Source: Basidiobolus meristosporus CBS 931.73 (taxonomy: Eukaryota; Basidiobolomycota; Basidiobolomycetes; Basidiobolales; Basidiobolaceae). Taken from it: a stretch of 64,000 nt of DNA. Below are positions 11,301-22,360 of the stretch, piece after piece (the stretch's first letter is position 1; each line of letters starts with the position of its first letter). The translations under genes were made by a program, and so were the position numbers. Under the pieces are notes generated by a model. It was not told the DNA's origin and did no database searches. It worked only from the letters and a program-made list of their open reading frames with translations. The DNA lies in assembly GCA_002104905.1 (NCBI GenBank), contig MCFE01000138.1, forward strand, positions 93,486 through 157,485, read 5' to 3'.

Positions 11301-11378
11301 GGCATTCATAATAAATCCTATCGTATATGGCATTCATAATAAATCCTATCGTATATGGCATTCATAATAAATCCTATA
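11301..11378 (+). repeat. 28-bp tandem repeat, three copies, each with AATAAA
   Basis: Unit TGGCATTCATAATAAATCCT plus ATCGTATA, repeated almost perfectly two and a half to three times just after the stop of C2. The intact paralogue C4 has one copy in the same place (about 15237-15257). Each unit contains a polyadenylation signal, so the repeat triples the 3'-end signal. Confidence 0.85.
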
Positions 11379-11780
11379 AAATAATCGCTACTTCTGTAAA
11401 CTATCCAACACACACATTTCTTCTGCAAACAAGATTACACCAACTGACATCAGAGGAGACGTGACCACAGGGATGTGTGGAATGAGCATCACGAACATTT
11501 TGGTTTTGTTCTCACCAATTTGCGAACAATAATGATTAAACTACTAAAATGGAAGTGACAAGCAATCTACATAAATGAATGATGGTATAGGTAATGAAGT
11601 GCGTAGATCGATGATACATCGGTTTAATTGGCTGTGAATTGTTTATATACATATTTTTGTGGTTTGATGATTGGCCACATAGAATAGCTATCAACTTACT
11701 CAGCTGGGCTTCGGTTGCTGATGATTGCAGATAAACACAAAAGCAACTTTTTGCATCCCAGTGTGTAACTAAGTGCCAAT

Positions 11781-12166
11781 ATGCAACGTAATTTCCGCAT
11801 TTTATCCACGCATTTTATCCACCTTGGTACTCCTATTCGGAGTATCCTATGCATCGCCTATTGCTACATATGGCAACCAATAGGTAGACCTGGGTGTCCA
11901 AGTGGACTATGAGACTGAACCATCGATGCCATATGCGCCGACAGGTTACCAGCTGGAGTCCCCGATCACCTATCCCTTGTTGGACAATGTTGAAACTAAT
12001 TTCGTACAGAATGCTCGGGCACTTTCCAACCATCTACGTCGACATATGTGCAATCATTTACCCCAGACGAGGATGAAAACCAAGACTTGGGTAACCACGA
12101 TGATCAGCCATCGTGTAGACGTTGTCAACGACGCCACCGTAGACGTAGATACAGAGACAGCTATTG
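11781..12166 (+). pseudogene. Secreted protein family C, copy C3 (decayed)
   Basis: Begins with an ATG at 11781 and a family C signal peptide that carries an internal 13-bp duplication (CGCATTTTATCCA twice), which shifts the frame. A TAG follows about 100 bp later, and the DQTLYQP region is deleted. The tail is of C1 type: RRCQRR-like codons ending in a Gly/Asp-Ser-Tyr tail and TGA at 12164. AATAAA is at about 12221. It is the counterpart of C1 in the second unit of the tandem array. Confidence 0.6.
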
Positions 12167-12833
12167 ATGAAAACAGGTTGTTGGTATTTCTACATTTTAT
12201 AACTGTTGTGATACCAGCATAATAAATGGGGTAATGTATCATATAATCGATGTCACACCAGTTTCCCTATTCATGTAGACTATCAAGTACACACAATTAT
12301 CGTGCAAATAAGCTTTCAAATATGAACACTGAAAAAAATGTTACATAAGAGATGTGCCTACAGGGATGGGTGGAATAACGGCGAGTATCAACAGAGGTTG
12401 AAGTAAGGGAAAGTGCCGATCAAGCGCTAGTTTGCATAATTATAACACGAATCGCTCGTCTGTGGTGCATATAATATGTGCTCTCAGGATACCATGTTTT
12501 CTGGTAATGGTAGTGAGTAGTAGTTGGAATTCTTGAGATAGCGATACACTCTAGGATGCCCGATCTCCATATTGACTAAGCCCTCGTTGAGCTTATTAAA
12601 TAAGCCACTCACTACCTTCAAGCAGTACTTCAAGACGTTTCTTACCCTTCTCCTGAATTGGTGACTGGACTTCGGATCATCAGAGCGAAGTGTGGAAATA
12701 GGCTTGGTTTTAAGTTTGTCAAACGCTCTTTGCTCCCATGCTGTTAATGGCTATATTTCTGCTCACATATGAGGCGAAAAATAAAATGAATAATGGAACT
12801 TTATTGGATTTGGGCTCAAGTGCAGTCGTTGGT

Positions 12834-13412
12834 TCATTGAGTGTCTTCCATGGGCTCAGTATACTGTGAGTCCTGATTAGCACAGTCATCACCACATTGA
12901 GCATCTTTCATGGGCTCAGTGTACTGTGTATCTTGGTCAAAGCATCCTTCGATGCATTGGTTGTCCACTACTGGTGTGGAGTATGTCTCATCTTGTGCAG
13001 GCTGAACCATAACAATGGGGTAACCAGAGCCATCTTCGGAGTGTTCAGCACCCTTCTGTTTGGCATACTCGGATGCGCTGGCTGAGCCTTCTACTTCGAG
13101 GCTAGGGCCTGCTTGAAACTGAGCATTGAGACTCTTGTCATTGTTGGCGTTGGCAGTGTTCAGATTGTCATGCTTTCTGGTCACGGTGGTGAACACCTGA
13201 CGCAACAATGGCACTTGGACGTTTGGCGTTTCAACAGTGGGCTGAACCTGGACTTACGGGTAGCAGTTGCTTGCTTGGTTGGAGCATGAATACCTGCGAT
13301 AACGGACTCTTCTATGCTCACGGTTGCATGATTCGGAGCATGGGACTGGGGCAGCAATGATGGCTTGAAGAGAGGCAAGGCCCAAGATCAATGATACAAT
13401 GAATGAACGCAT
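12834..13412 (-). pseudogene. Secreted protein family A, copy A2 (nonsense)
   Basis: Full-length relative of A1. The start at 13412 opens a family A signal peptide (MRSFIVSLILGLASLQA). A TAA sits at about codon 53, where A1 has CAG codons for Gln. The remaining 126 residues are open: MPLLRQVFTTVTRKHDNLN, the QAGPSLEVEG block, and a longer carboxy tail with two Cys-containing repeat units (QC.EGC.DQDTQYTEPM and QCGDDC.NQDSQYTEPM). The tail shows the ancestral repeat structure that A1 lost through its TAG. The base before the stop reads GTAAGT, so a cryptic donor is possible, but no matching acceptor in frame is obvious. Confidence 0.65.
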
Positions 13413-13756
13413 ATTTGAGAACTACTGAGTCCATTGCCAAGTACACTCGGGAATATATAGCATGGGAGCCATTATAACATGGTTGCAACATTGATGGTAG
13501 CAATAGTTAGTTAACTTTGATGAACTCACGCTTTATCAGATTGAAAATCAGCATTCTCTCTAATATCGTCGACTCCATCGCATTGATATTGCGTAGTCTA
13601 CATGATCAATGTACGATAAATAAACCGATACATACACCAATAAATACATATATACTTATGATATTTCAGCCGTAGTATGGTGATTCACGAATCACGGCTG
13701 ATGATGTTTCATATTGATTTAAGGTGGCCAAATGGCATGTGTATTTATTCAATGTA

Positions 13757-14095
13757 TCTGTTCTTGAAGTACTTATGCGCAGATCTCTTGTACTTCTGGC
13801 ATCCACCACGGCTACGGGTGGCTGGCTGGATGATGATGATCTAGGGGCTGTTGCTGCTCAGGCTGATAGAGGGTTTGGTCGACTACCTGCGCTTGGTCAA
13901 ACTGATTAGAGTTCGACAGGGCATCAGCATCACTGGATGAGTGAGCGCTCACTCTATCCAACAAGGCCTGTCTTGGCTGCATGTCGGCTATATTGAAGTT
14001 GGGCATATTGTAGGATGACTCTGGCTGAGTTGAAGTGTTATCCATTGAGTCCTGACCTTCGCCTTCATTGCCGCCCTCATTCACATCCATATAGT
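13757..14095 (-). pseudogene. Secreted protein family B, copy B2 (5'-truncated, frameshifted)
   Basis: Retains the acidic segment, the RQALLDRVSAHSSS block and ALSNSNQFDQAQVVDQTLYQP. The signal peptide and first 50 residues are absent beyond about 14095, and the frame shifts at QQQP near 13838, before the ITQPAA motif. The basic tail codons are still recognisable at 13760-13810. Counterpart of B1 in the second array unit, paired with A2. Confidence 0.65.
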
Positions 14096-14805
14096 TGTGA
14101 TAATCTTATAATGAATATACATTGATACCCTTGACTATCACTACTCCTATGACTCTATAATTTCAAAGCAACACAACACTCGGTTAATGTTACGACTTGA
14201 AGATTTATCTGGTGCAATAGAGGCCAATTGGGTATAGGCGATGTATGAAGCCTGTGAAGTGATGGTGAGTTGCGTTTTTGCTAAACCTACCCAAGGTGGT
14301 TGATGCAATGCATAATGCTAAATCGTAAATCAGGCTCAGTATACTATTGACTGATGGCTGGTGAAGATGTTAATTCATTCGTAATCCCATAACACTCACA
14401 AAGATTGCTACAGGTTGCTATATAACCAGAGTAGCTTAGCATTCTAAAACTATGAAATCAAGAAGACCGAAGCCATTCCTGTGTGCTCACCTCAAGCCAT
14501 GAGTCACTTTCGCTTGTCCCTTTGCTACCGCATATGTCATTCCAAAGTGGTATAGTAAGACCAGTATTGAAGAGGATTGTTTATTTATTTTTCTTGATGT
14601 ACTAACGTGATTGGTCGCCTGGATTACGGTGTTAATCAACTCTTACTCACTGATCATTGCAATGAAAGTGAAATGGTGATTAACTTTACTCACCTTTGCT
14701 TCATAATTTAGTAAACGGGGTTTGGTAGCTGATGCGCGCTGATGAATCTAGCAAAGCATACATAAAGGCAACTGTTTGCCTTTCAGTGTGGCATCACAAG
14801 CCAAC
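14096..14805. other. Intergenic upstream of C4
   Basis: No gene. Mostly the duplicate of 10.33-10.86 kb. A CATAAAGG at about 14761, roughly 45 nt before the C4 start, is a plausible weak TATA element. Confidence 0.4.
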
Positions 14806-15210
14806 ATGCAACGCACTTTCCGCGTTCTATCATCCTTGGTATTCCTATTCGGTGCATCTTATGCATCGCCCATTGCAACCTATGACAACCAACAAGTAGA
14901 CCAGGGCATCCCAGTGGACTTCGACAATGAGCCATTAATGTCATACACACCAACATACTATCAACTAGAGTCTCCAGACGACTATCCATTGTTGGACAAC
15001 GCTCAGACTCATTCTGCACAGAACGCTGAGGCGCTTTCCAACCAGAATCAATATGAGCAAGTGCAGCAAGTCGATCAGACATTGTACCAACCATCTGCAC
15101 CGACATATGTGCCATTGTTTACTCCCGACGAGGATGACACTCAAGACTCAAGCGACAACGACGATCAGCCATCGTGTGAACGTAGACGTGGATACAGAGG
15201 CGGCTTTTGA
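14806..15210 (+). CDS. Small secreted protein family C, copy C4 (intact)
   Basis: A 134-residue protein starting at the second in-frame ATG, because MQRTFRVLSSLVFLFGASYA is a textbook signal peptide and is conserved as the start in C2 and C3. Mature part: PIATYDNQQVDQG, a Tyr-rich stretch, LLDNAQTHSAQNAEALSNQ, NQYEQVQQVDQTLYQP, an acidic run (TPDEDDTQDSSDNDD), a single Cys, then CERRRGYRGGF. The acidic run followed by a basic tail is like family B, and the NQ(F/Y)xQxQxxDQTLYQP motif is shared with B. The only intact C copy in this window. Function unknown; probably secreted. Confidence 0.75.
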   Translation: MQRTFRVLSSLVFLFGASYASPIATYDNQQVDQGIPVDFDNEPLMSYTPTYYQLESPDDYPLLDNAQTHSAQNAEALSNQNQYEQVQQVDQTLYQPSAPTYVPLFTPDEDDTQDSSDNDDQPSCERRRGYRGGF

Positions 15211-15510
15211 CTCAATCCGATCATGTAAACACTTGTTTGGCATTCATAATAAATCCCATCATAAAATCGCTATTTCTGTAAGCTATCCAACATATACAAA
15301 CAAGATTACACCAACTGATATCAAGAAGAAACAGCGTAGACGTGACCACATGACAAGCAATAAGAATACTTCTGTCAGGCATATTGGACGGCAAAACCTA
15401 TATGCTCACAGCATCATGAACATTCTTTTAATGACTCCTCACATGATTCATTTTCGCTTTGTTCCCACAAAACTACGAATAATAACAAATAAACTACTAA
15501 AATGGAATGG

Positions 15511-15562
15511 TGGTGAGCAATCGTGGTGAGCAATCCTGGTGAGCAATCGTGGTGAGCAATAG
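15511..15562 (+). repeat. 13-bp tandem repeat, four copies
   Basis: Unit TGGTGAGCAATCG, copies two to four differing by at most two bases. The last copies run into codons with no conserved protein. It lies between C4 and the C5 fragment and is absent from the corresponding part of the first array unit. Confidence 0.85.
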
Positions 15563-15649
15563 ATGGAAGATTGTTGATCAATGGTACATAGGTTCAATTG
15601 GCTGGGGATTGTTTGATGATTGGGCACCTACAAGAGCTATCAACATAAG

Positions 15650-15737
15650 GAAAACTTTACTTAATGAAAACCAAGACTCGAATGAAGATGACAATCAGAC
15701 ATCATGTTACCGTAGACGTAGATACAGAGACAGCTAA
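15650..15737 (+). pseudogene. Family C, copy C5 (3' fragment)
   Basis: Only the carboxy end survives: codons for NEN-QDSNEDDNQ, a Cys, and an Arg-rich YRRRRYRDS tail, ending at the TAA at 15735. It marks the start of a third, truncated unit of the array. Confidence 0.5.
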
Positions 15738-16119
15738 TGATATGAACAGGCCTAATACTATTGTGATCCCACTACAATAAATAGGTCAATGGATCATGTA
15801 GTCATTACTACTCCTATTCATGTAAGCAATTAGCAAGTAGAGCAGTCTCCGTACAATGCCATATATGCCGAACTACTGGAGTCCATTGCTTTACAGCTCT
15901 CAGGAACTTGACCAGATATTGTATCAACTATCTGCGCCAGCTGACTTATCCATTTTGACTACTCAGAAAGGTACTACTGGCTGATATTGCGGGACTGCTT
16001 TATTCTGCTCTAACCTTACTCTTGTTCCTGTGCTGGCATGGATCATACTTCTGCTATTACATATTAAGCAAGCAATATATAATCAACGCAAATCTAATGG
16101 CTTTAAGGTCATTCCCCAG

Positions 16120-16345
16120 ACTCAATATAGTGCTCATTTTGTTTAGCACACTCATTGCCATATTGGGCATCTTCCATGGGCTCTGTGAACTGTGTATCTT
16201 GGTTAGAGCATCCATCAATATAACAGGTGTCTTCATCTGCTATGGAGTATGTCCTATATTGCACAGGCTGATCCATAACAATGAGGAAATATTTGTCATA
16301 CCTGAATGAACTGTCTTTACCTTCTTACTCAGGCCAGGGCCTGCC
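16120..16345 (-). pseudogene. Family A, copy A7 (3' remnant)
   Basis: Read on the minus strand, the segment keeps the order of the A1 3' end: PMED-type codons, a Cys-containing DQDTQ unit, and the CAGGCTGATCCATAACAATG stretch matching the VMVQPAQ coding region. It is full of substitutions and is cut near 16345. It follows C5 exactly as A1 follows C1, so it is the last recognisable part of the array. Confidence 0.5.
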
Positions 16346-18747
16346 TGGAACCTGACATCAGCTCTTCTGTCTATCCCCAAGAGTTAAAGGCTGGGATCTG
16401 TATCCTTAGGCTCATAACTACCTACAATTGCCATATAAGTCTCTTATTTGTTGCAAACAACAATACTGCTCTCTATGCAGCCAAGATACATAGCCTCAGG
16501 CTGTGGCCTTCAGAGGTCTTCAGCCTGAGGCTTCAATATGTCTATAGTCTGCAAGCACAAACCTCAGTGACTAAAAGATCCCAATGGAGACCCTTTTATG
16601 CTGAAATCTAACTTCAGGCTTCCATCCACCAAGGGCCTGAATGTGAGGCTTTTACTTGCAAAAGTAGTTATTGGAGGTGCCTGTCCAATGATAGCCTTGG
16701 CTTGATGTCTGTATTTGCAAAAGCCATCAGTCTAGCATTCCTCTCCATAGGTGTCTCAACTTGAGGCACTCATTTATCAAGTACTGCAGCTCACTGATTA
16801 CATTAGAAAAAGCCTTGACATTGAGCTTGTAATGGCCAAACCTGTATTTGTGGCTCTCTCAGACTAAAATCAAGGCCTGAAGCTCTAATCATCTGAAACC
16901 TGAGTTCAAGGCCTTGCAGAAACAAGCCTTGACTTAATGTCCTTGGAGGTTGACAATCTGAAACCAAGGCTCTTTCCAAATGGATATCTTGGCATGAGAC
17001 TCACACTACCCACTACTCTGAGTTGCTACCCCTAAATGTTGAAACACTCATGCCATCTTGTTGCCTGACTGAAAGTCTTCAAGCCTTTCAATGGTGCAAT
17101 GATTTGCAATCTACTCAAAACAAATTTCTCCCTCAACCAAGACCTTTCAGCTAATACCATCCCTAGTAGACATCCCAGTAGTTTTGCTGCAAGGAAGAAT
17201 TACAAGTGGTACTGTGATGCTATTTTTTTACCTAACAATGCATGAGATTTGCATATTCTTTTGGGTGAGACAATGTGGCCATAAATTAAGCACATAGAAG
17301 TGCTTATCACAGCAATGGGGCTTGAGGCTATGAAGCATATATCAAGACCCCAACTTGAAGACAACAGTGATATAAGAAGCTGTAAATATTTTAAAGCTAA
17401 GTGTACCAATATATAAGATGCCATCAAGTATCTGCCATGTCATAGTCTTGCAGCAAGTGTACTCTTAGATTATCAGGACCCAAAGCCAGGTGATTTATAT
17501 GCAACCTGCTCTTTATGCAATATACAGGAGCCAGGCAAGTAGGTGAATGTCAGTTTATAATTGATACACTAAGGTAATATATTGGCAATGCCATAAACTC
17601 TCAGTCACTAAATGGCAGGGATGTTAAACCAAAGGCAATAGACCTCTCAAGAGCATGTTGATAGTCAGCCAGGGAGCCATGAGTACAAAGCTGGAAGACA
17701 TCAAGTATCAGGAAGGGCACTACCCAAGCAGTAGCTGCATTGTGGTACTCATAAAGAAATGGGCAAAGAACCATATTCAGAATTAATGATACTGGCAGCA
17801 GTGAAGTTATGAGAGAATAGTTAGCTAGGCCAAATCATCAAGGTTCTAGTTATTGCTCAGTGTATCCATACAAGTAGACATCCATAACAGGGATGGTTAT
17901 GGACCACTAAGAGGAGTGAATAAACAAATAATAGTCCAACCTTAAATACATGAGCGCCACTGCAAAGAATTCCTGCTTATGTACTGTACAACTGAGTGAT
18001 TGTGGCTTTATAGTGCCATACTGTGCCACACAGTGCAGTATGCTCCCAGGTTCTAGTATGCTTAGTCTTTTCCAAGAGATTCTTTGTCATTGGGTGAAGG
18101 AAGTGAAGGTAGCTAGCATTCAGAACTTTGACAATTAAACTCCACTTGTGGATGTCAGGCATGTTTTAGGGCCAAGTTTGCAACCTACTTTGACCATGTA
18201 AAAAGTAATTTGTTGCTGCAGGAGGATCCAATCCGTGTTTGCCACCAGGACCCCACATTGATGCCACTGCAATACTAGCAAGTACTACTTGTGCTGCTCT
18301 CAATTGAGTTATGGAGGCGTTGTAATAGCATTGCTGACTAGACTTCTGATGTGGTACAGAACTTGGCAGTGCTTTGCAGTGGTTACAGTCATAATACCAC
18401 AAACATGTGGCTTGTCAGTGTAGTACTTATAAACTTACTGTATGAGTTGCATTGCTGGTAAAATATGCCTTTCACAAATGTACATCTAGCTGCCATCACT
18501 TGGCAAAGAGTATCTGCTTAATATCTCAAAATACTCCCAGACTCCTGGCTAATAAACTTCCTTTCCCTACTCCATACTGGTCCTCTGTATGAGTGTAATG
18601 CCATTCCTTTTTGTGTAAATTGCTTTCAAAAGGTATTCAAGTTGGCTTGCATGCAAAAGTTACCTGACATACTTTGATATAGTTGTCTTCAGAAGTGATA
18701 CTTTGTTGTTGTGCCAAGCCAGGCCTTGCCTTATTTGACTTACTACA
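16346..18747. other. CpG-poor gene-free stretch
   Basis: No gene, RNA or element recognised. 16330-17100 is peculiar in repeating short words such as GGCCTGAA, AAGGCCTT and GCCTTGA many times without a fixed period. 17170-18740 is ordinary AT-rich sequence with almost no CpG, consistent with old transposon debris. Confidence 0.4.
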
Positions 18748-19442
18748 TGTTGTGCATCAACATTTAAAACTTAGCCAATTTTACTCCGTCTGAAAATCTA
18801 GTACCCTGACTGATTTTCCCTAACCCAAACATAACAAATTCCAGTTACAGTCTATTTTATCCCACCTCAGAATCTATTTTTAGCTATCACACCTGATCTA
18901 TTTTCAAATGGTCATTATGTTATCAACTTATCTGCCAAGCCTTCCCAGGTGATTAGTCATCTGAGATCTATCCAACCACTGTGCAGTTGCCAAGACATCA
19001 GTTGATTGTTGATGTAATTTTCATTTATCTTATGCACCTATGAACACCCAAATTGATTTCAATCAATCCAGTCCCTTGGCGCTTACTAATTCAACTTGAT
19101 CAGAAAAGTATAAATAAAGTTTACTGAACCTTTTGGTTTAGTGTGTGTCTCAACAAAATTAAGATTCTGTCTCAGCAAATATAAGAATCCAACAATTCCA
19201 TTCTAGTCTCTATCCAAGCCTAGTATATCTAGCACTCCAAAGAACACCAAGCCTAGCCTGCCTAGCAAACAAATATCATTGTCTTTATAGCCAACCCAGC
19301 TATATCCAAGACCAATATTGGATTGGAATCTTTCTGCTAATATTTTGCCACTCTCTGACAATTCTAAGATTCCGCACTTAATTGTCCCTTTGGTTCAGTT
19401 AAACCATTCAAGAGTTTATTACACTTTCTCTTGGATACAACA
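18748..19442 (+). mobile_element. Solo LTR of a Gypsy-type retrotransposon, copy 1
   Basis: 695 bp, begins TGTTGTGCATCAACA and ends GGATACAACA (TG...CA with TGTTGT/ACAACA inverted ends). It is flanked on both sides by CTACA (18743-18747 and 19443-19447), a 5-bp target duplication as made by Ty3/Gypsy integrases. Inside lie AAAAGTATAAATAAAG (TATA and polyadenylation signals, about 19105-19120). No internal sequence remains, so LTR-LTR recombination removed it. The family is assigned to Gypsy from the gag fragment next to copy 4. Confidence 0.88.
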
Positions 19443-20375
19443 CTACACATTTACTGAGGCTATTGTGCATTTCAATGCCAAAGGGATATCTGCTTACTTC
19501 TTGTCCACTGTACTTGATGTTCCTCCATCAGTCACTCTGTGGATTGCAGATGTACTTGAATGTAGTATTTCTCATGGGACTTGCATATGGCAGAACCTGT
19601 AATTTTTTTTGCTTCCTATCTCCTTACATATCCACACCTTAGGAGACTCTAGGCAAACATACATCTGTGTTCTCTAAGCATCTAGTAGAAAGTAGAGTAA
19701 CCATACATCAGAGATTTATATATTCATACTTATGCTTGCAGCAAAACCTCCCAGGTCTTGTTGAAAGCTCTTTACATAAAATCAATAAATGAATCAAATT
19801 ACCATTGGTTGGCAGCTTTTTGGCACTTTCTCCTACACTGTCAACATATGATGCTCAATGCTTCCAATGAACCCAGAGTAAAGTAGCTTTAAATGGCTAG
19901 TGAGATGAATATGTATGTAGCATCTCCAAAAGAGTTAAGTGCCTTGTGGATAATAATGGACTTTGCCACACATATATGTATCTTAACTGAAATATTCTGT
20001 AGCTAGTAGTAAGTATTAGATGTACCTACTGCTCTGACATTTATAGCAATTAGATAGAACATGTTTGGCCAGAACTGCATCCAGTACCTCAGTACCTGAG
20101 CTTCAACTCAAGGGACAGTCACTGAGAGTACACAAGGATACAAGTGTGCCCCTGTAACAAGCAACAAAAGAGGCATTATCATCAGGTGTTTAACTTTGCT
20201 TGTCACAAAGCTTAGTTGAATGCAATCTAGCAATCAGGTATATGACTAAAGACAAAATATCACCTAGAGATGCTCTCTCAGCTCAGTACCAAAGATATAA
20301 TCATAATATAGTAATATTGCTCTATTAGTAGCCTACAACATGGTATCAAGCAACTCTACTGATAAAGTAAGTCAG
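19443..20375. other. Tnp2 transposase remnant and AT-rich debris
   Basis: About 19820-20000 is related to the transposase at 960-1110 (shared words CACATATGA, CAATGCTTCCAATG, followed by a CATATGTAT segment), so it is a fragment of another Tnp2 element in the same orientation as copy 1. Too decayed to define ends. The rest shows nothing recognisable. Confidence 0.45.
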
Positions 20376-21071
20376 TGTTGTGTTTAAGAGAGAGGTGTGA
20401 TAAGACTCTTGAATGGTTTAACCAAACCTAAGTGACAACTAAGTGCAGAATCTTAGAATTGTCATAGAGTGGTGGAAATATTAGCAGAGAAGTTCTGGTC
20501 TGATATTGGTCTTGTATATAGCTGGGTTTGGCTATAAAGACAACAGAGTTGGTTTGCTATGCAGGCTAGGCTTGGTGTTCTTGAAAGTGCTAGATACGCT
20601 AGGCTTGGGTAGAAACTTGCACAGATTTGTTGAATTCTTGATTTTGCTGAGACACAATCTTAAATTTGTTGGGACACAAACTAAACCAAAATGTGCAGTA
20701 AGATTTGATTATATTTTTCTGATCAAGCTGAAATAGTAAGTGAAAAGAGACTGGACTAGTTGATATCAGTATGGATGTTGACAGGTGCATAAAATAAATG
20801 AAAATTGCATCATTGATCAGCTGATGTCTTGGCAACTGCTGAGTTAGATAGATCTCAGAAGACTAATCACTTGGAAAGGCTTAGTAGATCAATTGAGGAC
20901 ACAATGTCCACAAGAAAATTGATCAGGTGTGACAGCTAAAAATAGATTCTGAGAAGTGATAAAATAAACCATAACAGGGATTAGTTATGCTTGGGTTAGG
21001 GAAAATTGGTTAGGGTCCTAGATTTTCTAATAAGGTAAAATTGGCTAAGTTTTAATTGTTGATGCACAGCA
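20376..21071 (-). mobile_element. Solo LTR of the same Gypsy family, copy 2
   Basis: 696 bp, inverted relative to copy 1: starts TGTTGTGTTTAAGAG and ends GATGCACAGCA. Flanked by GTCAG at 20371-20375 and 21072-21076, a perfect 5-bp target duplication. The terminal bases differ slightly from the consensus, so it is somewhat older or more mutated than copies 1 and 3. Confidence 0.86.
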
Positions 21072-21439
21072 GTCAGTACTATAGAGTACCTGAGATATTG
21101 CAGAGGCACTGATGCATTGACCATTGGCTTCCTTTGTTTCCAGCCATGCACTCTGAATGTATCCTCTATCTCATTCACTAGCCCAGGTCAAGTACATCAT
21201 TGACTAAGTGTAACAAATTAAACAGTGGAAGTATAAAGCTGGTGTGCAATACTTAAACTGGTAATATGGTATTACTTGCATGCACTCAACATATCTTTGG
21301 CACAGCTGTATGCATTACTCTCTGAGCAGAGGGAGCAAAGTGCAGCTACAGCAAAAGGAGCACTACTTTGCTGTTGTAATTCACTGATATGCAGCTATAA
21401 TCACCCTATTATGCTTGCATTGAGGTATATAGGGTGACC

Positions 21440-22360
21440 TTGTTGGCAGTAAGTGTATACATATGGAGGTCATTAGGGGTCTGTTGACCAGCATAAGCAC
21501 TTAGTGTAAGCCCATTTGGTATTGCTCTTAAACTCCAGTACAGCAATTTGTTCACAATGAAAAATAGCTACCAGAGAGCTTAGTTGGATAATGTACACAA
21601 TTGTTGGTGCCTTTTGCATCCTTCTCATCCTAGTTATAGTATTAATGCTTTGAGAAAAAGAACAAGAAAGGACCATCTGAGTACCATAACATTTCAGCTG
21701 AGTACAAAGTCTCACTTAACTTACAGTGGTCACCATGTAAGATACTAGCTATTTGGCAGACATACTTTTCAGGTGGAAACAAAACCAACTAGAATTAATA
21801 CCAAATCCAATCATCAGCTACTCTCTACTTGCTACTATAGTTGCAGCTAGAAATCTAAAGGAAAAACACCAGCAGAATGCCAGCAAAATATCATTGGAAT
21901 GCCAGTAGAATACCGGCTGATTATCAGATGAGTTCCAGGTCTGGGATATCTCATAGCAATGTGACATCTATGCTTTCTTTACACCTAGGTTGTTATTTAC
22001 AAATCTTTGAGAGCTCTAGCCATTGATCTTGTATAGAGTCACTCAGCAAAAGTATCAGATATCTAAGACATGAAATATCTGAGAGTTGACATAACAGCTG
22101 CAAGCTTTGCACACATGTTCTTAGAACCATCATCATTGAATTCTTCATGTTTGCATTGCCAAGACCATGTTGAAGCAAAGATAATACTCTTACGTTTGAT
22201 GAATGATTAGGAGCAGACCACAAGTTTTACTTGTTCTCCCATTCACTTCCAGTATCTCTGAGACTCTTGAAATATTACACTCTATAATCTGCACAACCAC
22301 TCTTATTTTCATCAAATTTGCTTATGTTCAACTATTTGTGTCCTCACAAGAGCCCAAGTA
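21440..22360. mobile_element. Dispersed repeat R2, copy 1 (possible LTR family)
   Basis: About 920 bp shared with 49860-50770 (blocks GGTCAT.AGGGGTCTGT, AGAGCTTAGTTGGATAATGTA, GAGAGCTCTAGCCATTG, ACATGAAATATCTGAGAGTTG, TCACTTCCAGTATCTCTGAG). Partial relatives lie at 6.86-7.04 and 38.29-38.59 kb. No conserved frame. A promoter-like and polyadenylation-like core in the partial copies suggests an LTR, but I found no target duplication. Confidence 0.5.

Larger units (their letters stand above)
7500..15260. repeat. Tandem duplication of a C-A-B-C' unit (about 3.9-4.4 kb)
   Basis: Order C1-A1-B1-C2 (7.5-11.3 kb) is repeated as C3-A2-B2-C4 (11.8-15.3 kb), with intergenic sequence also conserved, and a stub of a third unit (C5-A7) follows. 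Pairs are offset by 4.39 kb (C), 4.35 kb (A) and 3.94 kb (C2/C4). Different copies survived in each unit: A1 and B1 in the first, C4 in the second. Confidence 0.8.

Noticed and set aside
13200-13260. A2 stop codon as an intron donor (reads CCGTAAGTCC)
   Set aside because: Intact relatives A1 and A3 have no intron there, and no in-frame acceptor with a branch point is seen in the next 150 nt.
15053-15529. 158-codon frame overlapping C4 and its 3' UTR
   Set aside because: Out-of-frame reading of C4; the corresponding frame is not open in C2 or C3.
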